A stretch of 64,000 nt of DNA from JARYLZ01 sp964388275 (GTDB taxonomy: Bacteria > Bacteroidota > Ignavibacteria > SZUA-365), in NCBI GenBank assembly GCA_964388275.1, contig CAYLZD010000003.1:1-64000 (forward strand), given 5' to 3'. The first letter of the stretch is position 1, and each line of letters starts with the position of its first letter. Below are positions 45,244 through 54,991 of the stretch, one piece after another. Both the position numbers and the translations under genes were made by a program. The notes under the pieces were generated by a model. That model made no database searches, was not told where the DNA came from, and saw nothing but the letters and a program-made list of their open reading frames with translations.

Positions 45244-46557
45244 TCAGGACCCGCCGGTCCGTCCAGCCGGCACGAATCCCAGCGCTGCATGAGCGTACGC
45301 GATAAGTCCGGTGCAGCGGATCGCTTCGCAGGCGATTGTCGTAGCAGCGGCGCCGTGCGCTCCGTAAGACGGGATGAGAATGGAGTTGAGCGCGAGATTC
45401 AAAGCCAGACAGGCGACGCTGACCGCCACGATACCCCATACCTTGTCCGCGGCGACAAGCAGATCGCTGACAACCTGATAAAAGTATAGAATCGGAATGT
45501 ACCAGATCAGTATGCGGAGCACCGAGCCGGCGGGCGCGTATTCGCCTCCGAACAGCAGGGTGACGATCTGCGGAGCAAATACGGCCACAGTCGCCGCGAC
45601 GATCGCGCCTGTGGCGCTCAACCATCGCATCGCGGATCGAACCATGGAAAACGCGGCGCCGCGGTCCTCGCGCACCATGCGGGATAGAACCGGAAACACC
45701 GCGGTGGCGGTCATCATGGAAAGTACCGTCATCGGATAAGTCAGGCGCGCAGCCGCCGTGTATATGCCCAGAGTGAAACCGTCCGAGAGCCATTCGAGCA
45801 GCACCACGTCGACCCTCGTCAGGATGACGTAGGTTCCCACGTGCAGAGTGAAAGGAACTCCGCGCTTCAACATGGACAAAGCCCGCGCCGTTTCAGGACG
45901 AAAGCGTATGTCGGGAAACAGCCGAAGGGCCGGATAGCCGAACAGCAGCAGGCGCGCAATACCCGCGGCCGCTGATACGCCGGCCAGCTCGACTATGCCT
46001 CCGCCCGTGAGCATGACGGCGGCCATGCCGGCAACAATGACCAAGGTGAGGATGACTTCGAGCGCTGCGACGCGCTTCATGCGCTCGCGTCCGATCAGAG
46101 CCGCATAAAAGGCCGAACTGATTCCGCCAACGAGCATTCCCGCTCCGGCCAGCACGATGGCAGAAGTCACTCTCGATTCGTATGCGAACAGGATAGCCGT
46201 TACAACCGCCGCGGCGAAAAGCAGAAGGTTCGCGACCGCAAGCAGCCATAGATATGAGGAGATCAATGCCGCGGGCTTGTCATGCTCCTGGTTCATGTCC
46301 CTGATCACCAGATTCGAGATGCCGAGATCGGTGAAAGCCGAGAACATTGCAATGAAGTTCAATACGAGCGCGTAGAGGCCCTGTTCCCTCACCCCGAGAT
46401 ATCTCGCCAGCAAGATGGACAGGGCCAAGGAAACCACGCGGTAGAATATCTGCGCCGCCGTAAGAGCCGAGATGTTCGCCGATATCTTCAACCAGAGCGC
46501 GCGCATGTCGATCGCCTGAGCGCGCAGGCGTCCGGTTTCGATCTTGGCGTCCGTCAT
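45244..46557 (-). CDS. Polysaccharide flippase, Wzx-like
   Basis: 437 residues, 12-14 membrane helices, of the MATE/MurJ-related polysaccharide biosynthesis (RfbX) family, expected to flip the lipid-linked repeat unit to the periplasmic face. Typical N-terminus SALTAAQIFYRVVSLALSILLARYLGVREQGLYAL. ATG 46557 overlaps the wzy-like stop (ATGA); the frame continues upstream ten codons inside that gene and is not needed. Clusters with polymerase, Wzz, Wza and glycosyltransferases. Confidence 0.9.
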   Translation of the reverse strand: MTDAKIETGRLRAQAIDMRALWLKISANISALTAAQIFYRVVSLALSILLARYLGVREQGLYALVLNFIAMFSAFTDLGISNLVIRDMNQEHDKPAALISSYLWLLAVANLLLFAAAVVTAILFAYESRVTSAIVLAGAGMLVGGISSAFYAALIGRERMKRVAALEVILTLVIVAGMAAVMLTGGGIVELAGVSAAAGIARLLLFGYPALRLFPDIRFRPETARALSMLKRGVPFTLHVGTYVILTRVDVVLLEWLSDGFTLGIYTAAARLTYPMTVLSMMTATAVFPVLSRMVREDRGAAFSMVRSAMRWLSATGAIVAATVAVFAPQIVTLLFGGEYAPAGSVLRILIWYIPILYFYQVVSDLLVAADKVWGIVAVSVACLALNLALNSILIPSYGAHGAAATTIACEAIRCTGLIAYAHAALGFVPAGRTGGS

Positions 46558-48056
46558 CGGGCCGGCTCCGGACCGCGGACAACGCACAGACAGCCGAAGA
46601 ATATGCCGAGGATCAGCTTGAGCTTTACAAAATAGACGTAGTTCGGCAGAAAGACGATCAGCCCGGTGACGACCGCGGCCATTGCTATCCGCAGGGCAAC
46701 GTCATCGCTTCGTTTGAAAATGCGGACGGCATCGGCGACGAAACGCGCATAGGATGCGTATATCACGATGGTGCCGATGATTCCGACTTTTAGAAGGAAA
46801 TACAACGCGTCAACGTGAGCGCTCGTGTGAATTCCTCGGATGGATTCCATGATGTCGAAAGCGGATCTGTCCAACGGCATGTGCGCAGCGGTTTCCGACC
46901 ACGGCGCTCCCCACCCCAGGCCGTGCAGCCATGCGCCCGAACGCGTGAGGACTTCGCTGATGTTCATGAACTCCAGAATGCGCTGGCCCATAGAGCGGTC
47001 CTCGTACACCGTGACGGCGTCCACCCAATTGAAGGCGGTGCCGAGCATGGTCGAGATCAGCTCTCTATGCGCTTCTGTCAGCGCCAGGAAATAAAAGGCC
47101 AGAGCGCCCGAAACAACCGCGAAGAGCGGTGGCAGCACATGCGCGGGACGAATGGATCCGCGCATCGACAGCGCGAGCACAATGAAGGCCGCTGTCGTCG
47201 TCAGGTACACGGCCCTTCCGAGAGATCCTATAAGCCACATGCTCCAGTATGCGAGCAGAACAATCAACAGCGCCTTGACGCAAGGTCGCGCGTCCTTTGC
47301 GAGCGCCAGGGCGGCGAATACGGCCAGCAGAGGGAGGGCCATCATCGATACGTCCGCGCCGAGGGCCGGTCTGTAGAAATCGAAACCGTAAAACAGGCCC
47401 TTCCCCGCCGCCAGTCTTCCGAGGAAAAGTAGCGACTTCAGGCTGAATACACCCAGTAAAACCGCGAGCAACCGGACCACATCATCCCGGTTCTCCAGCG
47501 TCCTCGATGCAATGAAATACCATGCCAGGATGTAAAGTATGTCCCTGGCTTCCCATGAAAAATGGCCGAAAGACAAGGCGTTGAACATTCCCTGCAGGGC
47601 GCCGAATGCGTAAACGGCCAGTATGGGTATGAAATAGCGATCCATTCCGCGCCATGGGGACACATCGCCGTACCGCCAGGCCGTCCATGCCCTTATCGCG
47701 GCCGGGGCGAAGAAAAGAAGAGTCACGGCATCGATTATGTTCACGCCGAAAATTCTCAATGCCAGCACAGACGAATCGATGCCGCTCTCGAAAAAGGCTT
47801 CGGTGCTGCCGAGTTCGAATTCCTCGGCCATCACTATACCGGCGACGGCAAGGTACAGCGCTGCTTTGGGATGCGTAACGAGCAGCCATATCATCACCGG
47901 CAAGACCGCCAATGCCGCGGCATGCAGGGGATGAGCGATGATTCTTTCCCCGAAAACAACGCAGATCAGAGTCAATGCCGCGACGAACGACGCTTCCACC
48001 GCGAGGTTGCGGCCGGCCGGATATGCCGTCGACGCAGCGTGAGCGGCGTCCCTCAT
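46554..48056 (-). CDS. O-antigen polymerase/ligase family protein, Wzy-like
   Basis: 500 residues with about 11-12 membrane helices. The large periplasmic-type loop lies near residues 350-440 (FNWVDAVTVYEDRSMGQRILEFMNISEVL ... GIHTSAHVDALYFLLKVG), as in Wzy/WaaL proteins, where Arg and His residues of the loop act. With flippase and Wzz beside it, a polymerase role is the likely one, but a ligase cannot be excluded. ATG 48056 is set by the ATGA overlap with the Wzz-like stop; upstream frame is artefact. Confidence 0.82.
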   Translation of the reverse strand: MRDAAHAASTAYPAGRNLAVEASFVAALTLICVVFGERIIAHPLHAAALAVLPVMIWLLVTHPKAALYLAVAGIVMAEEFELGSTEAFFESGIDSSVLALRIFGVNIIDAVTLLFFAPAAIRAWTAWRYGDVSPWRGMDRYFIPILAVYAFGALQGMFNALSFGHFSWEARDILYILAWYFIASRTLENRDDVVRLLAVLLGVFSLKSLLFLGRLAAGKGLFYGFDFYRPALGADVSMMALPLLAVFAALALAKDARPCVKALLIVLLAYWSMWLIGSLGRAVYLTTTAAFIVLALSMRGSIRPAHVLPPLFAVVSGALAFYFLALTEAHRELISTMLGTAFNWVDAVTVYEDRSMGQRILEFMNISEVLTRSGAWLHGLGWGAPWSETAAHMPLDRSAFDIMESIRGIHTSAHVDALYFLLKVGIIGTIVIYASYARFVADAVRIFKRSDDVALRIAMAAVVTGLIVFLPNYVYFVKLKLILGIFFGCLCVVRGPEPAR

Positions 48057-49270
48057 GCCCTGCCCGTTCGGAGACGTCCGACCGTCTCGCGACCGGCCAC
48101 GAGCAGTATCGACGCCGCGAGGGCGAGCGCGAAGGAAATCAGCATCCACTGCAGCCTGCGCGGCGCCGCGCGCTCCCAAGCCGGAACTGCGGGATCCAGG
48201 ACCTGAACGGTGGGAAGATCCCTCGCTTCCTGCACGCGCTCCTTGTAATACTGCTTGTTGAGATAAGCGTTGACTTCCTCAAGAAGCTTCACCCGCCGCA
48301 ATAATGTGGCGAGGTCGCGGGCGACCTGAGGAAGCCGCGCGAAAGCCAGCACGAAATCCTCGTCACGGCCGTCCCCTTTCGCCAGTTGATCATACTGTTT
48401 CTGCAGTTCCCTGACCGCTGACTCGAGATCCTGCACAGTCCTGCTGGCAGGCGTCATGTCCCGGCGCGCCGCAGCCAGGTCGCCTTCGGCCTGTGCGAGC
48501 CACAGCTTCAATGTGCCCGCAGTAGTGACGAGCGCATCGAGCTGTTTGTCCACCATCAACGCCTTGTTTCGTTCCTGATATGCCACCAACTCGCTATATG
48601 CCGCGGCCAGGTCGGCGGAAGTACGTTCGATCTGCTCCTGTATGAACAGCCGCGAATTTTTGGCGGCCGACACCAGTTTCTCCCGGTTGACGAAATCCAA
48701 ATATCTGACATAGGCGTTCGCAATGTCGGCGGCCCGCTGCTTGATGCTGTCTATCTCGCGCTGCGACGGCAGGTGCGAAGTCTTGAGCGACACCGTAACG
48801 GCCACCATGCCGTCCTTGGTAGCGTCGATGACGGTCGCCTCTTTCAGCGGTCTCGCGGCGAGCCGCCAAGGCCGGTCGTCAGATATGCCGAAGAAGCGGT
48901 TCAGGTCATATAATCGGATCAGCGAATCCGATACAGTACGGCTCGACAGAATCTTTACGAAGATGTCGGAGGATTTGCCTCCGAAACCGAGCGTGGCGCC
49001 GAGATCGAGCATGTCCGCGGCGCCGCCTGAGGCGAGCATGTCGGCGATGCCCATGTTTCTGTCGTCTTTCCTCGGAGGGAGTATGGTCACGGTGGAACTG
49101 TAGGTGTGCGGCATGACGAAAGCGTAAGCGGTCACCAGCACGGTGACCGATATCGTCACGCGGACAATGGTCATGCGATTGCTCCACAGCAGCTTCCGGA
49201 AAGCGGCTAGTCCGTCGGCGGCTGCCGTCCGGGAAGCGTCGGTTCTTGCCGGATTATTCTGATTATCCAT
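48053..49270 (-). CDS. Polysaccharide chain-length determinant, Wzz-like
   Basis: 405 residues, inner membrane. Membrane helix near 35-55, then the Wzz domain (YSSTVTILPPRKDD), long coiled-coil helices (about 170-330, KQRAADIANAYVRYLDF ... LFIQEQIERTSADLAAAYSEL), the conserved proline-rich end PTVQVLDPAVPAWERAAPRR and a second helix at about 372-395. No cytoplasmic tyrosine kinase domain is fused, so a separate kinase would be needed if phosphorylation regulates it. The start ATG overlaps the wza-like stop by one base (TGATG). Confidence 0.88.
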   Translation of the reverse strand: MDNQNNPARTDASRTAAADGLAAFRKLLWSNRMTIVRVTISVTVLVTAYAFVMPHTYSSTVTILPPRKDDRNMGIADMLASGGAADMLDLGATLGFGGKSSDIFVKILSSRTVSDSLIRLYDLNRFFGISDDRPWRLAARPLKEATVIDATKDGMVAVTVSLKTSHLPSQREIDSIKQRAADIANAYVRYLDFVNREKLVSAAKNSRLFIQEQIERTSADLAAAYSELVAYQERNKALMVDKQLDALVTTAGTLKLWLAQAEGDLAAARRDMTPASRTVQDLESAVRELQKQYDQLAKGDGRDEDFVLAFARLPQVARDLATLLRRVKLLEEVNAYLNKQYYKERVQEARDLPTVQVLDPAVPAWERAAPRRLQWMLISFALALAASILLVAGRETVGRLRTGRA

Positions 49271-50865
49271 CAGTTATTCAGGTTCGAGACTGCGATGACT
49301 ATGCCCACTATGCCTGCGATCTGGCTGAGCACCGCGAGTGTTGTGAGAGCCACTTCCCAGAATTTCGTCTTCTGGTCCTCCGGAACCCAGATGGTATCTC
49401 CGGGTTCGAGCCGGTATTGATCTTCGCTTTCAGCGTCGACGAACTCTCCCGTGCGGCCTTTGACCACGCGCACATCGCCGTCGTCGGCTCTCCATCCGAA
49501 ACCGTTGCATGCGTCGACGTATTTCCTGTAGTCCCAGTCCTTCCTGAAAATCACGTTTCCGGGATTATTGATGCGGCCCATCACGCGGATGAAGTTCTTC
49601 TGCACCGGTATCTCGATAACGTCCTTGTCGTGCAGGACTACATCCTCGCGCTGGTCGGAGTCGATGAACAGCTTTCTGAAATCGACGACGATTTGCCCCA
49701 CGCGTTCCCTCGATCGATCCTTGAAGTACTCGTACTCGTCTTCGCGCATGTCGGCAGCGGGTATTTTGGAAAGGCGATCGAATTCCTTGTCCCGCTCCGT
49801 CTCGTCCGGCGCCCTTGTGACGGTCGCTTCTTCGAGTGACGCCTCGTCCGTGAATCCCCCGGCCCTCATGATGATATCCGACAGCCTGGTGACTCCGAGT
49901 TCGATCGTATACGTGCCCGGAAAGCGCACTTCGCCCTTCAGAACCACCAGTCGGTGATAGCGGAATTTCGAGTACGCCCTGACGAACACCATGTCGCCAG
50001 GCTCCATCGGTATGTCCGCGCTCCTGTCGGCAGGATATGCGCTCAGATTGAGATGAATCGTACGAGTGGTCGTGTGATCAGGCAGGAACCGGACCACCTG
50101 CACGCTGTCGAGAAACACAGAGGATCTGAATCCGCCGGCCAGACGTAGGTAATCGAAGAGTCTTTCGCCCGGCAGCCAGTCGAGATGACCTTCATAATTG
50201 ACAGCCCCGAATACGCCGACGCGCTCGTCGATGCGGGGGAAATGCACGACGTCCCCTCCCATGAGGAACGGATTCCGAGAAACGTCTCCGTTTCGGAGGA
50301 AGGCGAGCAGATCCGCAGCATACGTCGAGTCGCCGCGACGCACGGTAATGCCTCGCAGTGCAGTCGTGTCGCGGACCGGGCCGCCGGCGAGCGCAAGCGC
50401 TTCCGAGACTCTTCCGGTCGCGGGCAGGGTGATGACGCCAGGTTCGCGCACGGCCCCGGTCACCGACACTTTGATCCCCCTGGCCCTGACAAGACTCAAG
50501 GTCAGTTCCGCGTTTCTGAAATTCCTCCTTATGAGCGCGCCGATTATTTCACGCGCTTCGGCAAGCGTCCGGTCGGCGACATCGACTTCGCCGATCATCG
50601 GAATGATCACTCTTCCGTTGGAGCTGACCGTCACATCATAAGAGTAAAACCGCTCGGCGAACACGGAAATGTTGAGCAGGTCATTCGGGCCGACGATATA
50701 TCGGCTTTCATCGACCGACAGTTCGACCACATGAGCCGGTTGTTCAACCGATACGGATCCGCTCCGGGATTTTTCCTCCGGTTTGCGTTCCGACGGCGGG
50801 AGGATCTGAGCGGAAGTCCCCGCTAACGAGATGAAAAGAAAAAATACCGTCGCGCCGGCTCTCAA
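49270..50865 (-). CDS. Polysaccharide export outer-membrane protein, Wza-like with SLBB domains
   Basis: 531 residues from TTG 50865. Signal peptide (about 1-20, ending TSAQ), then the Poly_export domain with YIVGPNDLLNISVF, VSSNGRVIIPMIGEVDVADRTLAEA and GIKVSVTGAVREPGVITL, followed by repeated SLBB domains (GRVSEALALAGG, GAVNYEGHLDWLPGERLFDYLRLAGG, LKGEVRFPGTYTIELGVTRLSDIIMRAGG, MGRINNPGNVIFRKDWDYRKYVDACNG) and a final membrane-like helix. The family forms the outer-membrane channel for capsule or exopolysaccharide. Frame is open further to 51351 but that includes two tRNA genes; TTG 50865, with GGAG eight bases upstream, is the best start. Confidence 0.85.
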   Translation of the reverse strand: MRAGATVFFLFISLAGTSAQILPPSERKPEEKSRSGSVSVEQPAHVVELSVDESRYIVGPNDLLNISVFAERFYSYDVTVSSNGRVIIPMIGEVDVADRTLAEAREIIGALIRRNFRNAELTLSLVRARGIKVSVTGAVREPGVITLPATGRVSEALALAGGPVRDTTALRGITVRRGDSTYAADLLAFLRNGDVSRNPFLMGGDVVHFPRIDERVGVFGAVNYEGHLDWLPGERLFDYLRLAGGFRSSVFLDSVQVVRFLPDHTTTRTIHLNLSAYPADRSADIPMEPGDMVFVRAYSKFRYHRLVVLKGEVRFPGTYTIELGVTRLSDIIMRAGGFTDEASLEEATVTRAPDETERDKEFDRLSKIPAADMREDEYEYFKDRSRERVGQIVVDFRKLFIDSDQREDVVLHDKDVIEIPVQKNFIRVMGRINNPGNVIFRKDWDYRKYVDACNGFGWRADDGDVRVVKGRTGEFVDAESEDQYRLEPGDTIWVPEDQKTKFWEVALTTLAVLSQIAGIVGIVIAVSNLNN

Positions 50866-50969
50866 GCCGTGTGCTCCGGTGTTCGATCGATTCTTGCTTG
50901 CGGCCGGTCTGCTTCGTACGAGATGGGAGTATTTTCGCAAGAAAGTTGACGCTGCTTCCTGAATCAGTG

Positions 50970-51057
50970 TACCGAGGGCGGGACTCGAACCCGCACGGAT
51001 TTTTCCAAATCCAAAGGATTTTAAGTCCTTCGCGTCTACCACTTCCGCCACCCCGGC
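50970..51057 (-). tRNA. tRNA-Leu (UAA)
   Basis: 88 bases. Acceptor stem GCCGGGG pairs with CCTCGGT plus unpaired A; D-arm with GGTAGAC; anticodon loop CTTAAAA reading UAA; a long variable arm as in leucine tRNAs; T-arm GCGGGTTCGAGTCCCGC. CCA is not encoded. It lies 25 bases downstream of tRNA-Cys. Confidence 0.95.
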
Positions 51058-51082
51058 ATCCGAGGAAAAACAAACGGATTTG

Positions 51083-51155
51083 AGGCGACGATCGGATTCG
51101 AACCGATGCATAGCGCTTTTGCAGAGCGCCCCCTTAGCCACTTGGGTACGTCGCC
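51083..51155 (-). tRNA. tRNA-Cys (GCA)
   Basis: 73 bases. Acceptor stem GGCGACG pairs with CGTCGCC, discriminator U as expected for cysteine; anticodon stem-loop GCGCTCTGCAAAAGCGC reads GCA; T-arm ATCGGTTCGAATCCGAT. CCA is not encoded. Confidence 0.96.
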
Positions 51156-51159
51156 ATCG

Positions 51160-51195
51160 GCCAAGAAATATAGATAATGAATGATGCAAAACCAA
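51160..51195 (-). promoter_or_regulatory. Sigma70-like promoter for tRNA-Cys/tRNA-Leu
   Basis: On the minus strand: -35 TTGGTT (51190-51195), 17 bases spacer, -10 TATATT (51167-51172), then about seven bases to a likely start near 51160, just ahead of the tRNA-Cys 5' end at 51155. Spacing is optimal and the boxes are close to the general sigma70 consensus. No terminator was seen between tRNA-Leu and the wza-like gene, so transcription may run on. Confidence 0.6.
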
Positions 51196-51236
51196 GACGT
51201 TGTTTGTCGGGTTGTTGGATCCTGAATAAGAAAACG

Positions 51237-52214
51237 TCAAGTCGAAACGTGGGTTGCTCCGCCTCTCCGCGCACGTTCGTCCGCCAGCGACGTCCGAAAA
51301 TACTCCGCCGTGCGCTCGAGTCCTTCTCGTCGGGGAACCGAAGGCGCCCATCCCAGGAGCGACTGCGCCAGTGATATGTCGGGCCGGCGGACTTTCGGGT
51401 CGTCAACAGGCAACGGCTCGAAAACTATCTCGACCGAAGCCCCCAGCACATCTATCACTTCGCGCGCGAGTTGGAGCATAGAGAGTTCGTCGGGATTACC
51501 GATGTTAACCGGAAGCGCGTAGTCGGAAAGCAACAGCCGGAATATGCCGTCCACGAGATCCGAAACATAGCAGACGCTGCGGGTTTGCGAACCGTCTCCG
51601 AAAACAGTCACCGGTTCTCCCCGTATGGCTTGCGACATGAAGGCGGGAATCGCGCGACCATCGTTGGTCCTCATACGTTCGCCGTAAGTGTTAAAAATCC
51701 TAACGATGCGCGTGTCCACATTGTGATGATTGTGATAGGCCATTGTGATCGCCTCGGCGAAACGCTTCGCCTCGTCGTAGACGCCTCTGGGCCCTATCGG
51801 ATTCACGTTGCCCCAGTACGTTTCCACCTGAGGGTGGAGCTCCGGATCGCCGTAAACCTCCGACGTGGATGCAAGCAGGAAACGGGCGTTTTTGGCTTTG
51901 GCCAATCCGAGCGCCTTGTGCGTCCCGAGTGAGCCGACTTTCAACGTCTGTATCGGAAGCTTCAGGTAGTCGATCGGGCTGGCCGGAGAGGCGAAATGCA
52001 GTATGTAGTCGAGCCCTCCTTCCACATACACGTACTCGGTGACGTCGTGCTTGATGAAGCGGAAACCGGGCGATCCGAACATGCTGGCGATATTGTCCAT
52101 GTTCCCGGTTATGAGATTGTCCATGCATATGACGTCATGTCCTTCGTGAAGGAGGCGTTCGCACAGATGGCTGCCGAGGAATCCGGCCCCTCCAGTGATC
52201 AGTGTGCGCGGCAT
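51237..52214 (-). CDS. UDP-glucuronate decarboxylase-like NAD-dependent epimerase
   Basis: 325 residues, extended short-chain dehydrogenase. NAD motif GGAGFLGSH near residue 8, catalytic Ser/Thr in LLASTSEVYGDP, and YDEAKRF with catalytic Tyr-x3-Lys. The stretch LHFASPASPIDYLKLPIQTLKVGS and VETYWGNVNPIGPRGVYDEAKR is that of UDP-xylose synthases (UXS), which convert UDP-glucuronate to UDP-xylose. It would supply a nucleotide sugar to the neighbouring polysaccharide or glycosylation genes. Starts two bases after the DUF2723 stop. Another sugar-nucleotide epimerase is possible. Confidence 0.85.
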   Translation of the reverse strand: MPRTLITGGAGFLGSHLCERLLHEGHDVICMDNLITGNMDNIASMFGSPGFRFIKHDVTEYVYVEGGLDYILHFASPASPIDYLKLPIQTLKVGSLGTHKALGLAKAKNARFLLASTSEVYGDPELHPQVETYWGNVNPIGPRGVYDEAKRFAEAITMAYHNHHNVDTRIVRIFNTYGERMRTNDGRAIPAFMSQAIRGEPVTVFGDGSQTRSVCYVSDLVDGIFRLLLSDYALPVNIGNPDELSMLQLAREVIDVLGASVEIVFEPLPVDDPKVRRPDISLAQSLLGWAPSVPRREGLERTAEYFRTSLADERARRGGATHVST

Positions 52215-52216
52215 GC

Positions 52217-54991
52217 TCAGGAGTCCTTTGCGGCCGCCGCGGCCGCGCGCGCGCGCCAACTTGATATTTCTGCGTCGAGACTCGGATCTCCAGGTTTGGC
52301 CTTCTGGTATGCCTGAAGCAGTTCAATGCCGCGCTCGTATTGTCCCGTCTGATAATAAAGGTTGTACAGGATGGAGAACGGATTCTGGTCCTGCGATTCG
52401 CCTCTGAAAAAGCGGTCGACGTCCGGTTTCAGGAGTCTCTCGACTGACGCGGTGTGCTCGCGGGCCTTTTCATTGTCCTGTATCACGAAATACGACAGAG
52501 CCCTCTGCATCTGCATTTCGTTGCTCCATTCGTGGTAGGCCTCGGGAATGATTTTATCCATTTCTTCCATCACTTCGCTGCCGCGTTTGGAATCGCCTAG
52601 ATCCTGGTACATGGCCTTCGCGAGCTCCATGTAGAGAAGACGGAAACTGTAAATCATTCTCGTGCTGGCTTCGTCGAGATTGATCGACGGATTGTTGAGT
52701 TCGCGGAACATGAAGCCGAAAGCGCGGTTGCTGTCCGGAACGCTGCGCGTCTTCATGAGATGACGCTCCGTCGCGGCCGTGTTTATGGGCGGATAGTATC
52801 GGTAGTTCTGCATCTGGAGCCGGAATGGAGTGACCCGGCCAGCGAGACCCTCGACCACGAGATAACCGTCGAGTCCGAGACGATCCGAGGGCGCGGTGCT
52901 GAGCGCGAAGTATATCGGCCTGTCGTTGATGTGGTTCTTCACGATCTCGCGGATCATTATTTCCTGACCGATGAGCATCGATGTGCCGTAACGATCCTTG
53001 CGCGTAGCGGGCACCTCCCAGGCGAAGGCTTCCGGAACCTGCTGTCCCCGGAGGGCGGCCACGCCGCTCATCCAGGACGCGTCATAACTATTCCTGTCTA
53101 TCGGAATGTTTAACGTCTGGGTTTCCCACGCCTCGGCCATGAGTCTGTCCAGTTCCCCGTCCGTATAGTTGATTTTGACGGTTTTAGCGCCGTAAGGCCG
53201 CTCGTTCTTGAGCTGCTTCATGTACCAGTTGGTGTTTACGAGACTCAGATTCACCACTCGGATGTCGCGCCGTACGCCGCCCACATACTGCAGATACCAG
53301 ACGGGGAAAGTGTCATTGTCGCCGCCGGTGAAGAGTATCGCGTCCTGATCACAGGATTGCAGAAGGTTGTAAGCGTAATCCCACGCCACGTAGTTGAAAT
53401 GGCGGTTGTGGGTCTGATAGTTTTGACGCAGCATATTGCCCGGCGCCGCAATCATGATCAGGCCGGCCAGACCGAATCCGATCGTTTCCTTCAACGCGAA
53501 ACGGTCCTTCAGCATCTCCCAAAGCCCGTACACTCCCAATCCCGTCCAGATCGCGAAGACGTAGAACGAGCCGACGAAGAAGTAGTCGCGCTCGCGCGGT
53601 TGCGAGTCGGCCATATTGAAGTAGATCACCAATCCCACTCCCATGATGAGAAACAGGGCCGTCATCGCGATGAAGGTCCGCATGTCCTTCCTGAAATGGT
53701 AGAACATGCCCAGCAGACCGAGCAGCAGCGGAATGCCGTAATAACGGTTGGGATATCCGCTGCTTTCAGACCAGTCGCCTTCCACGCCGGCCACATCCAC
53801 GGGAGCACCCTGGACGTCCCCCGCCCTGCCGACGAAATTCCATCCGAAGTATCGGAGATACATTTCCCACAGCTGGTATTTCAGGAAGTAATGCGTGTCG
53901 CTGGAGTACTTGGCGTAGTTGCGCATTATGTTTTCGTCGGGATTCCAGCGGCGCGGAAAATACTTCTTCGCCCTGGTGTCTATATTTCCCACCGCATTGT
54001 CGTAATTGTGGCCGCGCAACAGCGGATAATCCCCGTATTGCTCGCGGTTCAAATAGCTGTAGAATTTGTCCAGATCAGTCGGCGCGTTCTCGTTCAGCGC
54101 CGGCGACTGGTTCGAACGTATAAGCACGAGCGAGTAAGTCGAATATCCGAGCGCTACCAGCAAAAGCCCTAAAATTCCCATTCTGAAATGGGGATTGAGG
54201 TTTTTTGATGCGACAATTGCTATGAGAGCCACGACGAGCAGAATCACGAAATACAATCCGATGGTCCCTGACAGCAGATTAGGCAGCAGCTTCACCACGC
54301 CCGGATATACAAGGTAAAACGCGACCAGGGACAACAAGACACCCAGGAGCACCGTGATAAGAGTCACTCTCTCGGCATCCCTGTCCCTGAAATAAATGAT
54401 GATGAAGACGAAGAAAAGGGAAAGAACGGCGAGCAAATGAGCGCCTATGCTGAGGCCCATCATGTATGCGATGAGGAGCAGCGAGCGTTCGGAGTCGAAC
54501 ACTCCGGCATGTGCGTACCATTCGAGGGAAATCCACACAGTTATCGAAATGAAGAACATTCCGATGCCGTACACTTCCGCTTCGCTCGCGTTGAACCAGA
54601 ATGTGTCGCTGAAGGAAAAAATGAGCGCTCCCGTCGCTGCCGCGAGTATCATCATAATTCCAGCCGCGTTGCTCTTCGGCTCTCCGTTCCAAAGCCGGAG
54701 CAAACGGATCGACACGAGGTACACGAACAACACCGTCAGAGAACTCGAGAACGCGGATGCGAGGTTGACTCGGAAACCGACGTCTCCGATCGGCAAATGC
54801 GAAAGCACATTGCCGATCAACTGGAAAGTAGGCGCTCCGGGCGGATGGGGTATTCCCATCGTAACGGCCGCTGTGATGAACTCGCCGCAATCCCAGAAGG
54901 AAAGTGTCGGCGCGACGGTCAGCAGGTACACCACCGAGGAGATCGCAAACACTATGAATGCGGATACGCGGTGCAGGAGATTGAAGTTCAT
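52217..54991 (-). CDS. DUF2723 membrane protein with C-terminal repeats
   Basis: 924 residues, with about 12 membrane helices to residue 550 and then a soluble part that ends in TPR-like helices (about 780-910). The N-terminal motif APTLSFWDCGEFITAAVTMGIPHPPGAPTFQLIGN is the DUF2723 signature, a GT-C-like membrane fold with an acidic pair in the first loop, as in protein O-mannosyltransferases. The soluble part has ILFTGGDNDTFPVWYLQ and RRDIRVVNLSLVNTNWY, typical of the family. Likely role, by analogy only, is transfer of a sugar from a lipid donor to exported protein or glycan. Overlaps the upstream paralogue (ATGA at 54988). Confidence 0.85.
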   Translation of the reverse strand: MNFNLLHRVSAFIVFAISSVVYLLTVAPTLSFWDCGEFITAAVTMGIPHPPGAPTFQLIGNVLSHLPIGDVGFRVNLASAFSSSLTVLFVYLVSIRLLRLWNGEPKSNAAGIMMILAAATGALIFSFSDTFWFNASEAEVYGIGMFFISITVWISLEWYAHAGVFDSERSLLLIAYMMGLSIGAHLLAVLSLFFVFIIIYFRDRDAERVTLITVLLGVLLSLVAFYLVYPGVVKLLPNLLSGTIGLYFVILLVVALIAIVASKNLNPHFRMGILGLLLVALGYSTYSLVLIRSNQSPALNENAPTDLDKFYSYLNREQYGDYPLLRGHNYDNAVGNIDTRAKKYFPRRWNPDENIMRNYAKYSSDTHYFLKYQLWEMYLRYFGWNFVGRAGDVQGAPVDVAGVEGDWSESSGYPNRYYGIPLLLGLLGMFYHFRKDMRTFIAMTALFLIMGVGLVIYFNMADSQPRERDYFFVGSFYVFAIWTGLGVYGLWEMLKDRFALKETIGFGLAGLIMIAAPGNMLRQNYQTHNRHFNYVAWDYAYNLLQSCDQDAILFTGGDNDTFPVWYLQYVGGVRRDIRVVNLSLVNTNWYMKQLKNERPYGAKTVKINYTDGELDRLMAEAWETQTLNIPIDRNSYDASWMSGVAALRGQQVPEAFAWEVPATRKDRYGTSMLIGQEIMIREIVKNHINDRPIYFALSTAPSDRLGLDGYLVVEGLAGRVTPFRLQMQNYRYYPPINTAATERHLMKTRSVPDSNRAFGFMFRELNNPSINLDEASTRMIYSFRLLYMELAKAMYQDLGDSKRGSEVMEEMDKIIPEAYHEWSNEMQMQRALSYFVIQDNEKAREHTASVERLLKPDVDRFFRGESQDQNPFSILYNLYYQTGQYERGIELLQAYQKAKPGDPSLDAEISSWRARAAAAAAKDS

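Noticed and set aside
49270..51351. Wza-like frame starting at 51351
   Set aside because: The extra part would translate through two tRNA genes; the signal peptide begins at the TTG at 50865.
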